From: Cyclobacteriaceae bacterium
GTDB lineage: Bacteria > Bacteroidota > Bacteroidia > Cytophagales > Cyclobacteriaceae
Direction: 5' to 3'
Assembly: GCA_013141055.1 (NCBI GenBank)
Contig: JABFRS010000001.1
Coordinates: 1,984,001 to 2,048,000, forward strand
Length of the DNA: 64,000 nucleotides
How positions within the stretch are numbered: the stretch's first letter is position 1; each line of letters begins with the position of its first letter. The notes under the pieces were generated by a model. It was not told where the DNA came from. It saw only the letters and a list, made by a program, of their open reading frames with translations, and searched no databases. This document shows positions 16,822 through 25,209 of this stretch, in pieces. The position numbers and the translations under genes were made by a program.

Positions 16822-18342
16822 ATGAGAGAAGTAAGAGTAAGGTTTGCCCCCAGTCCCACTGGCGCCCTTCATATTGGTGGAGTTCGCACGGCGTTGTATA
16901 ATTACTTGCTAGCAAGAAAGCACAAAGGCACTATGATCCTTCGCATTGAAGACACGGATCAGGGTCGTTATGTGCCGGGGGCAGAAGAGTTTATTATTGA
17001 ATCTCTTTCATGGGCAGGTATAAAAATTGATGAAGGTGTCAGCGTGGGAGGACCCCATGCTCCTTATCGTCAATCAGAACGCAAACCCATTTATAAACAA
17101 TATGCACAGAAGTTGATCACTGATGGTAAAGCGTATTATGCCTTTGATACTGAAGATGAATTGGAAATCATGCGGAAGGCAACTCCGAATGCCCAGTATG
17201 ATGGCACAACGCGCCTTCAGATGAAAAATTCTTTGACGCTTTCCACTAATGAGGTAGAGCAAAAACTATCGGCTGGTGAAAAGCACGTAATCCGGTTAAA
17301 GGTTCCGGCCAACGAAGAGGTACGGTTGAATGATCTTATTCGTGGAGAAGTCATCGTTAACTCTTCACAGGTTGATGATAAAGTATTAATGAAATCAGAT
17401 GGGATGCCAACCTATCATTTGGCGAATGTCGTTGACGATTATCTGATGAAAATCTCTCACGTGATTCGTGGAGAAGAGTGGCTTCCTTCTGCTCCGCTCC
17501 ACGTTTTATTGTATCGTTATCTGGGTTGGGAAAAAGATATGCCTGAGTTTGCACATCTACCATTATTATTAAAACCTGATGGCAATGGAAAGTTGAGCAA
17601 ACGTGATGCAGATAAGATGGGCTTTCCAATCTTTCCCATCAACTGGACCGATCCAAAGACAAATGAATTTGCTCAAGGCTTTCGCGAAAAGGGATATCTT
17701 CCGGATGCACTCATCAACTTTCTTGCATTCCTTGGCTGGAATCCCGGAACAGAGCAAGAAATCTTTTCGATGGAGCAATTGATTGATACATTTACATTAG
17801 ACCGTATCGGAAAAGCAGGAGCAAAGTTTGATATTCAAAAAGCAAACTGGTTCAACGAGCAATATCTCAGAAATAAACCCGAAGACCAGCTCATTCAGTT
17901 TTTATTTGATGCTCTGAAGAAAGAGAATATTCAATGCGACACCGTTAAAGCAAGGAAAATTATTGCTGTGATGAAAGATCGCGTTACTTTCCCCAATGAC
18001 TTCTGGTTGCAGGGTAAATTTTTCTTTATTGCACCAACAACATTCGATGAGCAGGTTGTGGTAAAGAAGTGGAATGATGATGCCGTTAAAGTATTGAGTG
18101 CTTATCATGATGAAATTAGACAAGTGGATCAGCTCACTTCAGAGGGAGCTAAAGAACTTCTTGAGAAGGTAACCGCAAGCCTGAACATCAAAACCGGACA
18201 GATACTACAGGTGCTACGCACATCGTTAACCGGCACTTCATCAGGTCCTGATCTCATGATGACTATGGAGATTCTTGGCAGAGATGAAGTTGTTAAGAGA
18301 ATTAGTTATGCACTAGAAACTGTAAAAGTTAAAATTTCCTGA
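16822..18342 (+). CDS. gltX: Glutamate-tRNA ligase
   Basis: 506 residues, full-length class I aminoacyl-tRNA synthetase that charges tRNA-Glu. The HIGH-type motif is FAPSPTGALHIGGVRTALYNYLLAR (HIGG ~18-21), and the KMSKS-type motif is KLSKRDADKMGFP (~255). Other landmarks are RIEDTDQGRYVPGAEE and MPTYHLANVVDDYLMKISHVIRGEEWLPSAPLH. The C-terminal anticodon-binding region ends LGRDEVVKRISYAL. It is a discriminating-type length. It is followed two bases later by a small basic protein gene. Confidence 0.97.
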   Translation: MREVRVRFAPSPTGALHIGGVRTALYNYLLARKHKGTMILRIEDTDQGRYVPGAEEFIIESLSWAGIKIDEGVSVGGPHAPYRQSERKPIYKQYAQKLITDGKAYYAFDTEDELEIMRKATPNAQYDGTTRLQMKNSLTLSTNEVEQKLSAGEKHVIRLKVPANEEVRLNDLIRGEVIVNSSQVDDKVLMKSDGMPTYHLANVVDDYLMKISHVIRGEEWLPSAPLHVLLYRYLGWEKDMPEFAHLPLLLKPDGNGKLSKRDADKMGFPIFPINWTDPKTNEFAQGFREKGYLPDALINFLAFLGWNPGTEQEIFSMEQLIDTFTLDRIGKAGAKFDIQKANWFNEQYLRNKPEDQLIQFLFDALKKENIQCDTVKARKIIAVMKDRVTFPNDFWLQGKFFFIAPTTFDEQVVVKKWNDDAVKVLSAYHDEIRQVDQLTSEGAKELLEKVTASLNIKTGQILQVLRTSLTGTSSGPDLMMTMEILGRDEVVKRISYALETVKVKIS

Positions 18343-18344
18343 TC

Positions 18345-18575
18345 ATGGCAAAGAAACCAACATCAACCAGAAAAAATCAAAAGATCAAGCCAAAGCCTCG
18401 TGTTCATAAAGAGTTGGATGGTCTTGAAGTTTCCATTGATACTTTCGGAGAAATTCGTTCAAGCATGAACATTGAAAAAATTAATGAATTCCTCAATAAA
18501 AATGTAGATGATAAAAAGCTTCTCGAAAGAGAAGAGGCTGAAGAGAGGAAGAAAAAAGGCAAAACAAAAAAGTAA
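18345..18575 (+). CDS. Small basic conserved protein
   Basis: 76 residues, Lys-rich at both ends (MAKKPTSTRKNQKIKPKPR and ERKKKGKTKK) with a short conserved-looking core (LDGLEVSIDTFGEIRSSMNIEKINEFLNKNV). No domain is recognised. The start codon lies two bases after the gltX stop, and a strong terminator follows directly. The basic tails suggest nucleic acid or ribosome contact, but this is only inference. Confidence 0.6.
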   Translation: MAKKPTSTRKNQKIKPKPRVHKELDGLEVSIDTFGEIRSSMNIEKINEFLNKNVDDKKLLEREEAEERKKKGKTKK

Positions 18576-18577
18576 TA

Positions 18578-18606
18578 AAATCGCTCCGAAAGAGCGATTT
18601 TTTTTA
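18578..18606 (+). terminator. Terminator of the gltX unit
   Basis: AAATCGCTC and GAGCGATTT form a nine-base stem with a five-base loop, followed by a run of T. It begins two bases after the small basic protein stop. Confidence 0.88.
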
Positions 18607-18663
18607 TTAGCAGATTTTCAAGCATAACACTCTCACGCCATTTTCGTTAGACGAAATAAACCC

Positions 18664-19440
18664 ATGACAATGAAATCACACGAAATTGATTATCAGATAA
18701 AAGGCGAAAGCATTCAAATTGTAGAAATTGAACTCGATCCTTCAGAGACAGTAATCGCAGAAGCTGGTGCCATGCTGTTTATGGAGGATGGTATTCAGTT
18801 CGAGACAAAAATGGGTGATGGTTCCTCTACCAATCAGAGCATTTTTGATAAACTTATCTCGGCGGGAAGTCGTGTGCTAACGGGTGAGTCTTTATTCATG
18901 ACGCATTTCACCAATCGCGGTAACAAAAAAGCAAAGGTTGGATTCTCTGCACCGTATCCAGGCACCGTCATTCCAATTGATCTTGCCACCAGCCGTAACA
19001 ATGAATTGATCGTTCAAAAGGATGGGTTTCTATGTGCTGCCTTCGGAACCAAGCTTTCTATTTTCTTTAACCGAAAGATCGGTGCAGGTCTGGTTGGAGG
19101 TGAAGGATTCATTCTCGAAAAACTTCAGGGTGATGGAAAAGCATTCGTTCATGCAGGCGGTACGGTCATTGAAAGAACTCTCAACAATGAAACATTGCGC
19201 GTCGACACAGGATGTGTTGTTGCTTTTGAATCGCAAATTAATTTTGATGTTGAAACTTCAGGAAGTCTGAAGTCTATGATCTTCGGAGGTGAAGGAATTT
19301 TTCTGGCAACACTTCGCGGCACCGGAAAGGTCTGGTTACAATCTATGCCGATTCGCAAATTGGTTCAGGCACTCGCGCCATACGGATCAAATAGTCGCAA
19401 AGAATCAAGTTCTCTTCTGGGAGGATTGCTGGAGAGTTAA
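18664..19440 (+). CDS. AIM24/TIGR00266 family protein
   Basis: 258 residues. It has the regular beta-strand repeat pattern and motifs of the AIM24 family: [81 protein letters not shown] and [23 protein letters not shown]. There are no signal peptide or membrane helices. The biochemical role of the bacterial family is unknown. ATG 18670 (second Met) is an equally good start. It stands alone between a terminator and an inverted repeat. Confidence 0.88.
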   Translation: MTMKSHEIDYQIKGESIQIVEIELDPSETVIAEAGAMLFMEDGIQFETKMGDGSSTNQSIFDKLISAGSRVLTGESLFMTHFTNRGNKKAKVGFSAPYPGTVIPIDLATSRNNELIVQKDGFLCAAFGTKLSIFFNRKIGAGLVGGEGFILEKLQGDGKAFVHAGGTVIERTLNNETLRVDTGCVVAFESQINFDVETSGSLKSMIFGGEGIFLATLRGTGKVWLQSMPIRKLVQALAPYGSNSRKESSSLLGGLLES

Positions 19441-19463
19441 GTAACACCAAACATATTGGAGTG

Positions 19464-19486
19464 TAATATCCGATGCATTCGGATTA
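19464..19486. repeat. Short inverted repeat before the saccharopine/alanine dehydrogenase gene
   Basis: Arms ATCCGA (19468-19473) and TCGGAT (19479-19484) surround a five-base centre, with flanking TAA/TTA. There is no T tract, so it looks more like a candidate operator than a terminator. It lies about 30 bases before the ATG at 19516. Confidence 0.3.
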
Positions 19487-19515
19487 ACGACTAACATTTT
19501 CACTAGATTAGCTCA

Positions 19516-20727
19516 ATGAAACCCGTATCCATTGGTCTGATTCACGAAGGAAGAGTTCCAGCTGATAAAAGAGCGGCATTTAGTCCGCTTCAGGTTCAGG
19601 AGATCATGCAACGGTATCCGTCAGTAAAGATCGTTTGTCAGGAAAGCCCTACTCGCTGCTTTCATGATGATGAATTCCAAGCATTGAACATTCCTGTTGT
19701 AAAAGATGTACGTCAATGCGACATTCTTTTCGGCATTAAAGAGGTCCAGATTCCCGATCTGCTTGCAAATAAAACTTATCTCTTTTTCTCCCACACACTT
19801 AAGAAGCAACCCCACAACAAAAAATTGCTCCAGGAAATCCTGAAGAAAAGAATAAGACTGATTGATTATGAAACATTGCGCGACACGCAAGGGAATCGCC
19901 TTGTGGCTTTCGGTCGTTTCGCAGGAATCGTAGGGGCTTACAATGGCTTGTGGACATACGGCAAACGATTCAATCTTTTTTCTCTGCGACGTGCGTTTGA
20001 GTGCTATGATATAAATGATCTTAAGCTTGAGCTGAGAAATGTAAAGCTTCCTGCCATAAAAATCGTCCTTACCGGCGCAGGAAGAGTTGCAAAAGGTGCC
20101 ATGGAAACATTGGACACTGCAGGCATCCGAAAGGTAAAGCCAGATGATTTTCTTCAACAGTCATTCTCGGAACCGGTTTATACACAACTCAGCAGCGCTG
20201 AATACCATAAAAGAAAAGAAGGTGGAACTTTTAATCGGGATGAATTTCATCATCATCCTGAAAAGTACACTTCTCATTTCAATGATTTCGTCAAGGTCAG
20301 TGATATACTTTTAGCAGGAGCTTTCTGGAATCCAAAGGCTCCTCATCTTTTCTCCAGGGAAGATATGCTTTCAAAAGATTTCAAGATCAAAGTTATTGCT
20401 GACATCACGTGCGATATTAATGGATCCATTCCCAGCACAAAACGCGCGAGTTCTATTATTGATCCCTTATACGATTATGATCCTGCTAGTGATGCTATAA
20501 AGCCTCCTCTCAGTAATGATGCATTTATCACCGTCATGGCAATTGATAATCTTCCTTGCGAATTACCCAGGAGCTCATCGGAAGAATTCGGAAGAGATCT
20601 CATTGACAGAATACTAAAACCTTTACTTGTAGAGGATGCCGAGAGGATCATTGCCAGAGCAGTAATTGCAGAGAATGGTGATCTCACTCCTCATTTTGAA
20701 TATCTTAGGGATTACGTTCAATCATAA
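19516..20727 (+). CDS. Saccharopine dehydrogenase-like / alanine dehydrogenase-PNT superfamily oxidoreductase
   Basis: 403 residues. The N-terminal half matches the AlaDH/PNT N-domain as in NAD-dependent, lysine-forming saccharopine dehydrogenase: GLIHEGRVPADKRAAFSP, FFSHTLKKQPHNKKLLQ and IDYETLRDTQGNRLVAFGRFAGIVGAYNGL. The nucleotide-binding strand IVLTGAGRVAKGAMETLDTAGI (GxGxxAxG) is near residue 185. The C-terminal VIADITCDINGSIPST is also typical. It should interconvert saccharopine with lysine and 2-oxoglutarate in the cytosol, but the exact substrate is not fixed by sequence. It is followed 12 bases later by the DUF1080 gene. Confidence 0.8.
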   Translation: MKPVSIGLIHEGRVPADKRAAFSPLQVQEIMQRYPSVKIVCQESPTRCFHDDEFQALNIPVVKDVRQCDILFGIKEVQIPDLLANKTYLFFSHTLKKQPHNKKLLQEILKKRIRLIDYETLRDTQGNRLVAFGRFAGIVGAYNGLWTYGKRFNLFSLRRAFECYDINDLKLELRNVKLPAIKIVLTGAGRVAKGAMETLDTAGIRKVKPDDFLQQSFSEPVYTQLSSAEYHKRKEGGTFNRDEFHHHPEKYTSHFNDFVKVSDILLAGAFWNPKAPHLFSREDMLSKDFKIKVIADITCDINGSIPSTKRASSIIDPLYDYDPASDAIKPPLSNDAFITVMAIDNLPCELPRSSSEEFGRDLIDRILKPLLVEDAERIIARAVIAENGDLTPHFEYLRDYVQS

Positions 20728-20739
20728 AGCCATCTACTC

Positions 20740-21540
20740 ATGCGTTCGATTATTCTTATCCTGATCATACTTTTCTTGTCCAATTTTAAAGTTGACGACA
20801 AGAAGACATACCTATTCAATGGAAAAGATCTCAACGGATGGGATACTTATGTTGCCTCTGCTTCCAAAGAAATTCCATCACCGGGCATAAACAATGATCC
20901 TGATCATGTGTTTTCGGTCGTCACCATTGATGGTGCGCCTGCTTTGAGAATATCAGGAGAATCGTTTGCTGGAATTTCCACAAAAAACGAGTTTGAGAAT
21001 TATCATCTAACAATTCAATTTAAATGGGGTCAAAATAAAATTCCATCTTTTAAGGATCGGAAGCGGGATAGCGGGCTACTGTATCATGCAGTTGGTCCTC
21101 ATGGAGCGGATGCGCGTGCGTGGATGCGATCTCAGGAATTTCAAATTCAGGAAGGCGACACAGGAGATTATTGGGGTGTAGCTGGCGGAATTTTTGATGT
21201 GCCCGCCACCAAAAATGAAAAGAAGGAATTACGATATGATGCAAAAGGGATTATGACAATTTTTAGTGAAGGTAGTCCGACTGGCAGACGTTGCTGGAAA
21301 AATCCTGATGCCGAAAAACCTACCGGTGAATGGAATACATTGGATCTTTACTGCAGCGCAGATTCCAGTGTGCATGTTGTCAATGGCGTCGTGGTGATGA
21401 GATTATATCATTCAAGGCAGGTGGACAACGGAAAAGAAACACCGTTGACAAAAGGAAAGATTCAGTTTCAATCAGAAGGCTGTGAAATCTATTACCGTGG
21501 AATGATCCTGGAACCCATCAAAAAAATTCCCGCTCTTTAG
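20740..21540 (+). CDS. DUF1080 (3-keto-disaccharide hydrolase-type) protein
   Basis: 266 residues with a short hydrophobic N-terminus (~1-16) that may be a signal peptide. The DUF1080 fold is marked by LFNGKDLNGWDTYV, LTIQFKWGQNKIPSFKDRKRDSGLLYHAVGPHG, EFQIQEGDTGDYWGVAGGIFDV and IQFQSEGCEIYYRGMILEPI. It is a concanavalin-like jelly roll. Some members act on 3-keto-glycosides or related sugars; this one is not biochemically assigned. Linkage to the oxidoreductase upstream is by a 12-base gap only. Confidence 0.85.
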   Translation: MRSIILILIILFLSNFKVDDKKTYLFNGKDLNGWDTYVASASKEIPSPGINNDPDHVFSVVTIDGAPALRISGESFAGISTKNEFENYHLTIQFKWGQNKIPSFKDRKRDSGLLYHAVGPHGADARAWMRSQEFQIQEGDTGDYWGVAGGIFDVPATKNEKKELRYDAKGIMTIFSEGSPTGRRCWKNPDAEKPTGEWNTLDLYCSADSSVHVVNGVVVMRLYHSRQVDNGKETPLTKGKIQFQSEGCEIYYRGMILEPIKKIPAL

Positions 21541-21553
21541 CTATTTTTGAAAC

Positions 21554-21859
21554 ATGATTATCTATAATGTAACTACGGGTGTTGATAAGTCTGTTGAGCA
21601 GGAATGGCTTAAGTGGATGAAAGAATATCACATTCCTCATGTGATGGCAACGCGTCTTTTTTTAAGCTATAAGATCTATAAAGTGCTTTCGACAGAAAAT
21701 GAGGAATCCGTTTCTTATGCTGTACAATATTCCGTGAAGTCATTAAATGAATTTGAAAAATATCTAGATGAATTCGCTCCATCTTTACGGGATGCTGTAA
21801 CAAAAAAATTCGGTGAACGCGCTCCTTCATTCAGAACATTGCTGGAAGAAATTAATTAA
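21554..21859 (+). CDS. DUF4286 family protein
   Basis: 101 residues, a small ferredoxin-like fold protein. MIIYNVTTGVDKSVEQEWLKWMKEYHIPHVMATRLFLSYKIYKVL matches the DUF4286 pattern, and FEKYLDEFAPSLRDAVTKKFGER is the conserved C-terminal helix. No function is known. It starts 13 bases after the DUF1080 stop and overlaps the convergent LytTR gene by four bases. Confidence 0.8.
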   Translation: MIIYNVTTGVDKSVEQEWLKWMKEYHIPHVMATRLFLSYKIYKVLSTENEESVSYAVQYSVKSLNEFEKYLDEFAPSLRDAVTKKFGERAPSFRTLLEEIN

Positions 21860-22650
21860 AGCATAATTTTTTCAGCATTCTCACGGTAGCTCCTGCCCAC
21901 TGGTACGGGCTGACTTCCCAGCATCACCTTACTGGAAGAAACGGATGATACTTTTTTTCTGGCAACCAGGTATGACTTGTGAATACGGACCAACATTCCG
22001 GATGGAAACATCTCCTCTACACTTTTTAAAGTTCCCTTCACAATCAGCTTATCTGCCGAAGTGTATAAAATTGCATAGTCTTTTAATCCCTGAACATAGG
22101 TAATAGCATCCCGGTCAATGCGCACTTTTTTTGTGCCGGATTTTATAAACATTTCAGAACTATCCTCTTCTTTGACGAGCATCGATTCTTTTTCTTTCAG
22201 CTGCCGAATCTCTTCTTCAAGCCCTTCTACCTGCTTCTTCTGTTCATACCATTCCAATGCTTTGTAGAAAACGATTGTCAGAATGAGATACCATACCGTT
22301 GTGAAAATAAGATAGGTGGATGCCGCTCCCAGTGTACGACTATCCTGATCTCCAAGCACCAAACCATAGAGATAAACATCATACAACTGCTGAAGGTATA
22401 TGTAAACTGCGATTGAGGCACCCAATAAAACAGCATAGACAATAACTCTTCCTCTTTCAAGAAGTCTGGGCATCAACACATTCAGATTCAGATACGATAG
22501 CGCCATCAGAAGGCCTACCCGCACGACTGTACATTCAGCAAAATGCCCAAGACCGATCTTCTGAATCAGAAATCTTCTGTCATACAGAACAATCAGGGTA
22601 ATCAGTACCCAAAACAAAACGATATAGAACTTGCGGAACGACCTCTTCAT
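21856..22650 (-). CDS. Membrane-anchored LytTR-type transcription regulator
   Basis: 264 residues. Four hydrophobic segments occupy ~1-130. A coiled coil follows (~130-165, WYEQKKQVEGLEEEIRQLKEKE), and then a LytTR DNA-binding domain (~170-262): DRDAITYVQGLKDYAILYTSADKLIVKGTLKSVEEMFPSGMLVRIHKSYLVARKKV. LytTR domains bind direct repeats in promoters. Here the receiver domain is replaced by a membrane region and no histidine kinase is adjacent, so this is a one-component membrane regulator. Targets are unknown; the neighbouring 22788 gene, transcribed divergently from a 137-base spacer, is the natural first candidate. Confidence 0.85.
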   Translation of the reverse strand: MKRSFRKFYIVLFWVLITLIVLYDRRFLIQKIGLGHFAECTVVRVGLLMALSYLNLNVLMPRLLERGRVIVYAVLLGASIAVYIYLQQLYDVYLYGLVLGDQDSRTLGAASTYLIFTTVWYLILTIVFYKALEWYEQKKQVEGLEEEIRQLKEKESMLVKEEDSSEMFIKSGTKKVRIDRDAITYVQGLKDYAILYTSADKLIVKGTLKSVEEMFPSGMLVRIHKSYLVARKKVSSVSSSKVMLGSQPVPVGRSYRENAEKIML

Positions 22651-22787
22651 AGAAATAAAATTACTGCAATCCGGCCGTAAGCAAGTTCAGTTGCCTTTAC
22701 GTTGGTCGAAAAACGGCTTCATTGGTCTATTTTAAGGGATCTTGACTTCACCTCCTTCAAAAAAGCCCGTATTGTTGAGTAAAAAAT

Positions 22788-23891
22788 ATGCGCGCGCCTT
22801 CAATTTTAATACTCTCTCTTATGCTCGTCAGCAAAACCACCTTCTCACAAATTGTCGGAGGTGGATGCGACGGTTGTGAATTAATGTTCGATGGAATTCC
22901 AAAAACAATCAACTCTGCCGACACTACATTGGCCTGGAAAAATTCCCATAAAAAACTGATAGTCTCTGGGATCATCTATCAACCAGATGGAAAAACTCCG
23001 GCACGGGACGTGATCCTTTATTATTATCACACTAATGCAAAGGGTGTATATGCTTCCGGAAAAAATCAAATTTTTGCAAAACGTCACGGCGAATTAAGGG
23101 GTTGGGTGAAGACAGGCACGAGTGGGGAGTATAAAATCTTTACCATCGAACCAGCACCTTATCCAAATGAAAAAAATCCTGCTCACATCCACATGACGGT
23201 CAAAGAATCTAAGCTGAATGAATACTACATAGACGATCTCTTTTTTGATGAAGATCCTTTATTGACAACAGCGTTAAGGAATAAAAATGAAAATCGTGGC
23301 GGAAGCGGCGTCATGATTATCGGGGAAAAGAATGGTGTGCATTACGCAGAACGTAACATTACACTCGGACTTCACATCCCTAATTATCCAGTTCAAAAGC
23401 AAACCGGTATTTCATCTGGTCTTTCCGTTGGAGAATCCTGTCCCGCATTTGATCCTTATCACGTTTCAGGAAAAGACAAAGGAACCAATCGCTGCCCTAT
23501 GTGCAGTTATGGCTTTGGACAAGGTGTAATGATCTGGTGGAATTCCCCTGATTTAAAGCCTCTGATGAATCTTCTAAAGAATTTTGAACCCATTATTGAA
23601 AAGAGTGGATCAACCAAACTCCGCGTCTTTGCCATGTACACAAATCCTGATAAAAAATCCGAAGAGGAATTGAAATTAAAATTAAGTGCTCTTGCAAATG
23701 TGTATCAACTCAAAAACTGCGCGTTGACGTTTGTGCCTTCCGTTCAAGATCCGGAAACATCAAAGCTTTTCCTTATTAACCCTCAAGCATTAAACACCAT
23801 TTTCATTTATCGCAAAAGGAAAGTCATTGACAAGTTTATCAATATAAAAACAGAAAATCCATCAGAAATTTTAACGCGACTGGAGTTATGA
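22788..23891 (+). CDS. Exported intradiol dioxygenase-like domain fused to a thioredoxin-like domain
   Basis: 367 residues with a signal peptide (~1-21). Residues ~28-200 match the intradiol ring-cleavage dioxygenase core. Four candidate Fe(III) ligands are present: Tyr88 (GVYA), Tyr125 (PAPYP), His133 and His135 (PAHIH). The first segment YYYHTNAKGVYA and RGWVKTGTSGEYKIFTIEPAPYP are the family signature. Residues ~212-367 have an AhpC/thioredoxin-type outline with a CPMC redox motif at 236-239 (NRCPMCSYGFGQGVMIWW). Such a fusion is unusual. It overlaps the next gene by four bases (ATGA), so the two act together. The substrate may be a catechol-type compound in the periplasm. Confidence 0.75.
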   Translation: MRAPSILILSLMLVSKTTFSQIVGGGCDGCELMFDGIPKTINSADTTLAWKNSHKKLIVSGIIYQPDGKTPARDVILYYYHTNAKGVYASGKNQIFAKRHGELRGWVKTGTSGEYKIFTIEPAPYPNEKNPAHIHMTVKESKLNEYYIDDLFFDEDPLLTTALRNKNENRGGSGVMIIGEKNGVHYAERNITLGLHIPNYPVQKQTGISSGLSVGESCPAFDPYHVSGKDKGTNRCPMCSYGFGQGVMIWWNSPDLKPLMNLLKNFEPIIEKSGSTKLRVFAMYTNPDKKSEEELKLKLSALANVYQLKNCALTFVPSVQDPETSKLFLINPQALNTIFIYRKRKVIDKFINIKTENPSEILTRLEL

Positions 23892-24733
23892 AAACAATCA
23901 TTTTTATTATGCTAGCACTTCCATTGTCGGGTTTTACTCATCCTGGAATCGGAATTGTTGAAGATTCCAAAGGAAATATCTACTACACCGACTTGACACA
24001 CATCTGGAAAATCGACGCCAGCGGAAAAAAGTCTATCGCTGTAAGAAGTGTACACAGTCATGAATTATTTATGGATGAAAAGGATAATCTCTATGGTGAG
24101 CACTTGTGGTATGATAGTGACAAACCACAACCATGGTTTCATTATGTCTGGAAGCTATCTCCGGATGGAAACATCAGTAAGATCATTCCAGAAACCAAAG
24201 GCTTTCTGGAGGATTACAGTTTTGTAAGGGATCATTTCGGAAGAATGTATTGGGCGGATCGGTCTAAAGAATGCCAGAAGGTAGCACGCAAGAATAGCGA
24301 CAGTTCGATCACAACACTTGGAGACCAATGCTTTCACAACATCCGCTACATGACGTCAAATGATCATGGGGAAGTTTATGTTGTGGACTTTCAGGATCTG
24401 AAAAAGGTAGATAATTCCGGAAAGGTTAAAACCATTGCTTCAGGTATTGCCGATAAAAAATGGACCAAATCCACCACTAAAAATCAGAATTCGGTAATGG
24501 GAGTTTGGGATGATCGGGAAGGAAATATTTACACTGCGATCACCAATGCTAATGTTGTGAAGAAATTTACGAGTGTGGGCCGTGAAGAAATAATTTTCAC
24601 TACCTCCTCTGAATGGATGCCAACAGGTGGGTTAATCGACTCTAAAGGTAATCTGTGGGTATTGGAGTGCACTCCTGGTAATGAGGTAAGAGTTGAAAGA
24701 CAAACAAAGGCCGGAGTAAAAACTACTTTCTGA
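23888..24733 (+). CDS. Exported NHL/SMP30-type beta-propeller protein
   Basis: 281 residues with a signal peptide (~1-18). Repeating units of the form DSKGNIYYTDLTHIWKIDASG, DDREGNIYTAITNANVVKKF and DSKGNLWVLECTPG mark a beta-propeller of the NHL/lactonase-like group. Catalytic residues are not identifiable. It is coupled to the dioxygenase-thioredoxin fusion by an ATGA overlap, which suggests joint function in the periplasm. It could be a lactonase acting on ring-cleavage products, but that is inference. Confidence 0.65.
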   Translation: MKTIIFIMLALPLSGFTHPGIGIVEDSKGNIYYTDLTHIWKIDASGKKSIAVRSVHSHELFMDEKDNLYGEHLWYDSDKPQPWFHYVWKLSPDGNISKIIPETKGFLEDYSFVRDHFGRMYWADRSKECQKVARKNSDSSITTLGDQCFHNIRYMTSNDHGEVYVVDFQDLKKVDNSGKVKTIASGIADKKWTKSTTKNQNSVMGVWDDREGNIYTAITNANVVKKFTSVGREEIIFTTSSEWMPTGGLIDSKGNLWVLECTPGNEVRVERQTKAGVKTTF

Positions 24734-25207
24734 CTATTTCAGTGCGTTAACTTTTTCCTCCAGTTGAGTTTTTTCCAGGTTGCAATTGGTCCATTCATCA
24801 TCCAGCTTGGCGCCATATTTCTTATAAAAATTAATGGCAGGTTCATTCCATTCAAGAACCTGCCACATCATTCCGCTGCAATTTTCTTCCAATGCCTTCT
24901 TCATAGTGACATCGAAAAGCAATTTTCCATAACCTGCACCTCTCTCTTTCTCAGTAACAATAATATCCTCGAGGTACAGCCTCTTTCCTTTCCATGTAGA
25001 GTATCTCCAATAATAAAGTGACAATCCTACAATTCCCCTTTCATTCTCTGCAACAAAAAAACCGTAAATAGGATTAGGACCGAAACCATCCTTCTCCATT
25101 TGTACTACTGTATTAATCACCTCGTGAGGAGCTCGCTCATATTCGGCAAGCTCCTTTATAAGTTCAAGCACACGCGGCAAATCCTGAATCGTTCCTTCCC
25201 TGATCAT
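24734..25207 (-). CDS. GNAT family N-acetyltransferase
   Basis: 157 residues, a single GNAT domain. The acetyl-CoA-binding region is LYLEDIIVTEKERGAGYGKLLFDVTMKKALE, and the rest (MIREGTIQDLPRVLELIKELAEYE, WNEPAINFYKKYGAKLDDEW) resembles diamine/spermidine acetyltransferases. The substrate is not certain. It starts two bases downstream of the prolyl oligopeptidase stop and is probably co-transcribed. Confidence 0.88.
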   Translation of the reverse strand: MIREGTIQDLPRVLELIKELAEYERAPHEVINTVVQMEKDGFGPNPIYGFFVAENERGIVGLSLYYWRYSTWKGKRLYLEDIIVTEKERGAGYGKLLFDVTMKKALEENCSGMMWQVLEWNEPAINFYKKYGAKLDDEWTNCNLEKTQLEEKVNALK

Positions 25208-25209
25208 CC

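Noticed and set aside
19621..20157. 178-residue - strand ORF opposite the dehydrogenase gene
   Set aside because: It lies entirely inside a well-supported + strand enzyme and shows no conserved motif.
22742..22777. TTG and TATTGTTG as promoter of the dioxygenase fusion
   Set aside because: The spacing is about 25 bases and the -7 match imperfect, so it was not listed as a feature.
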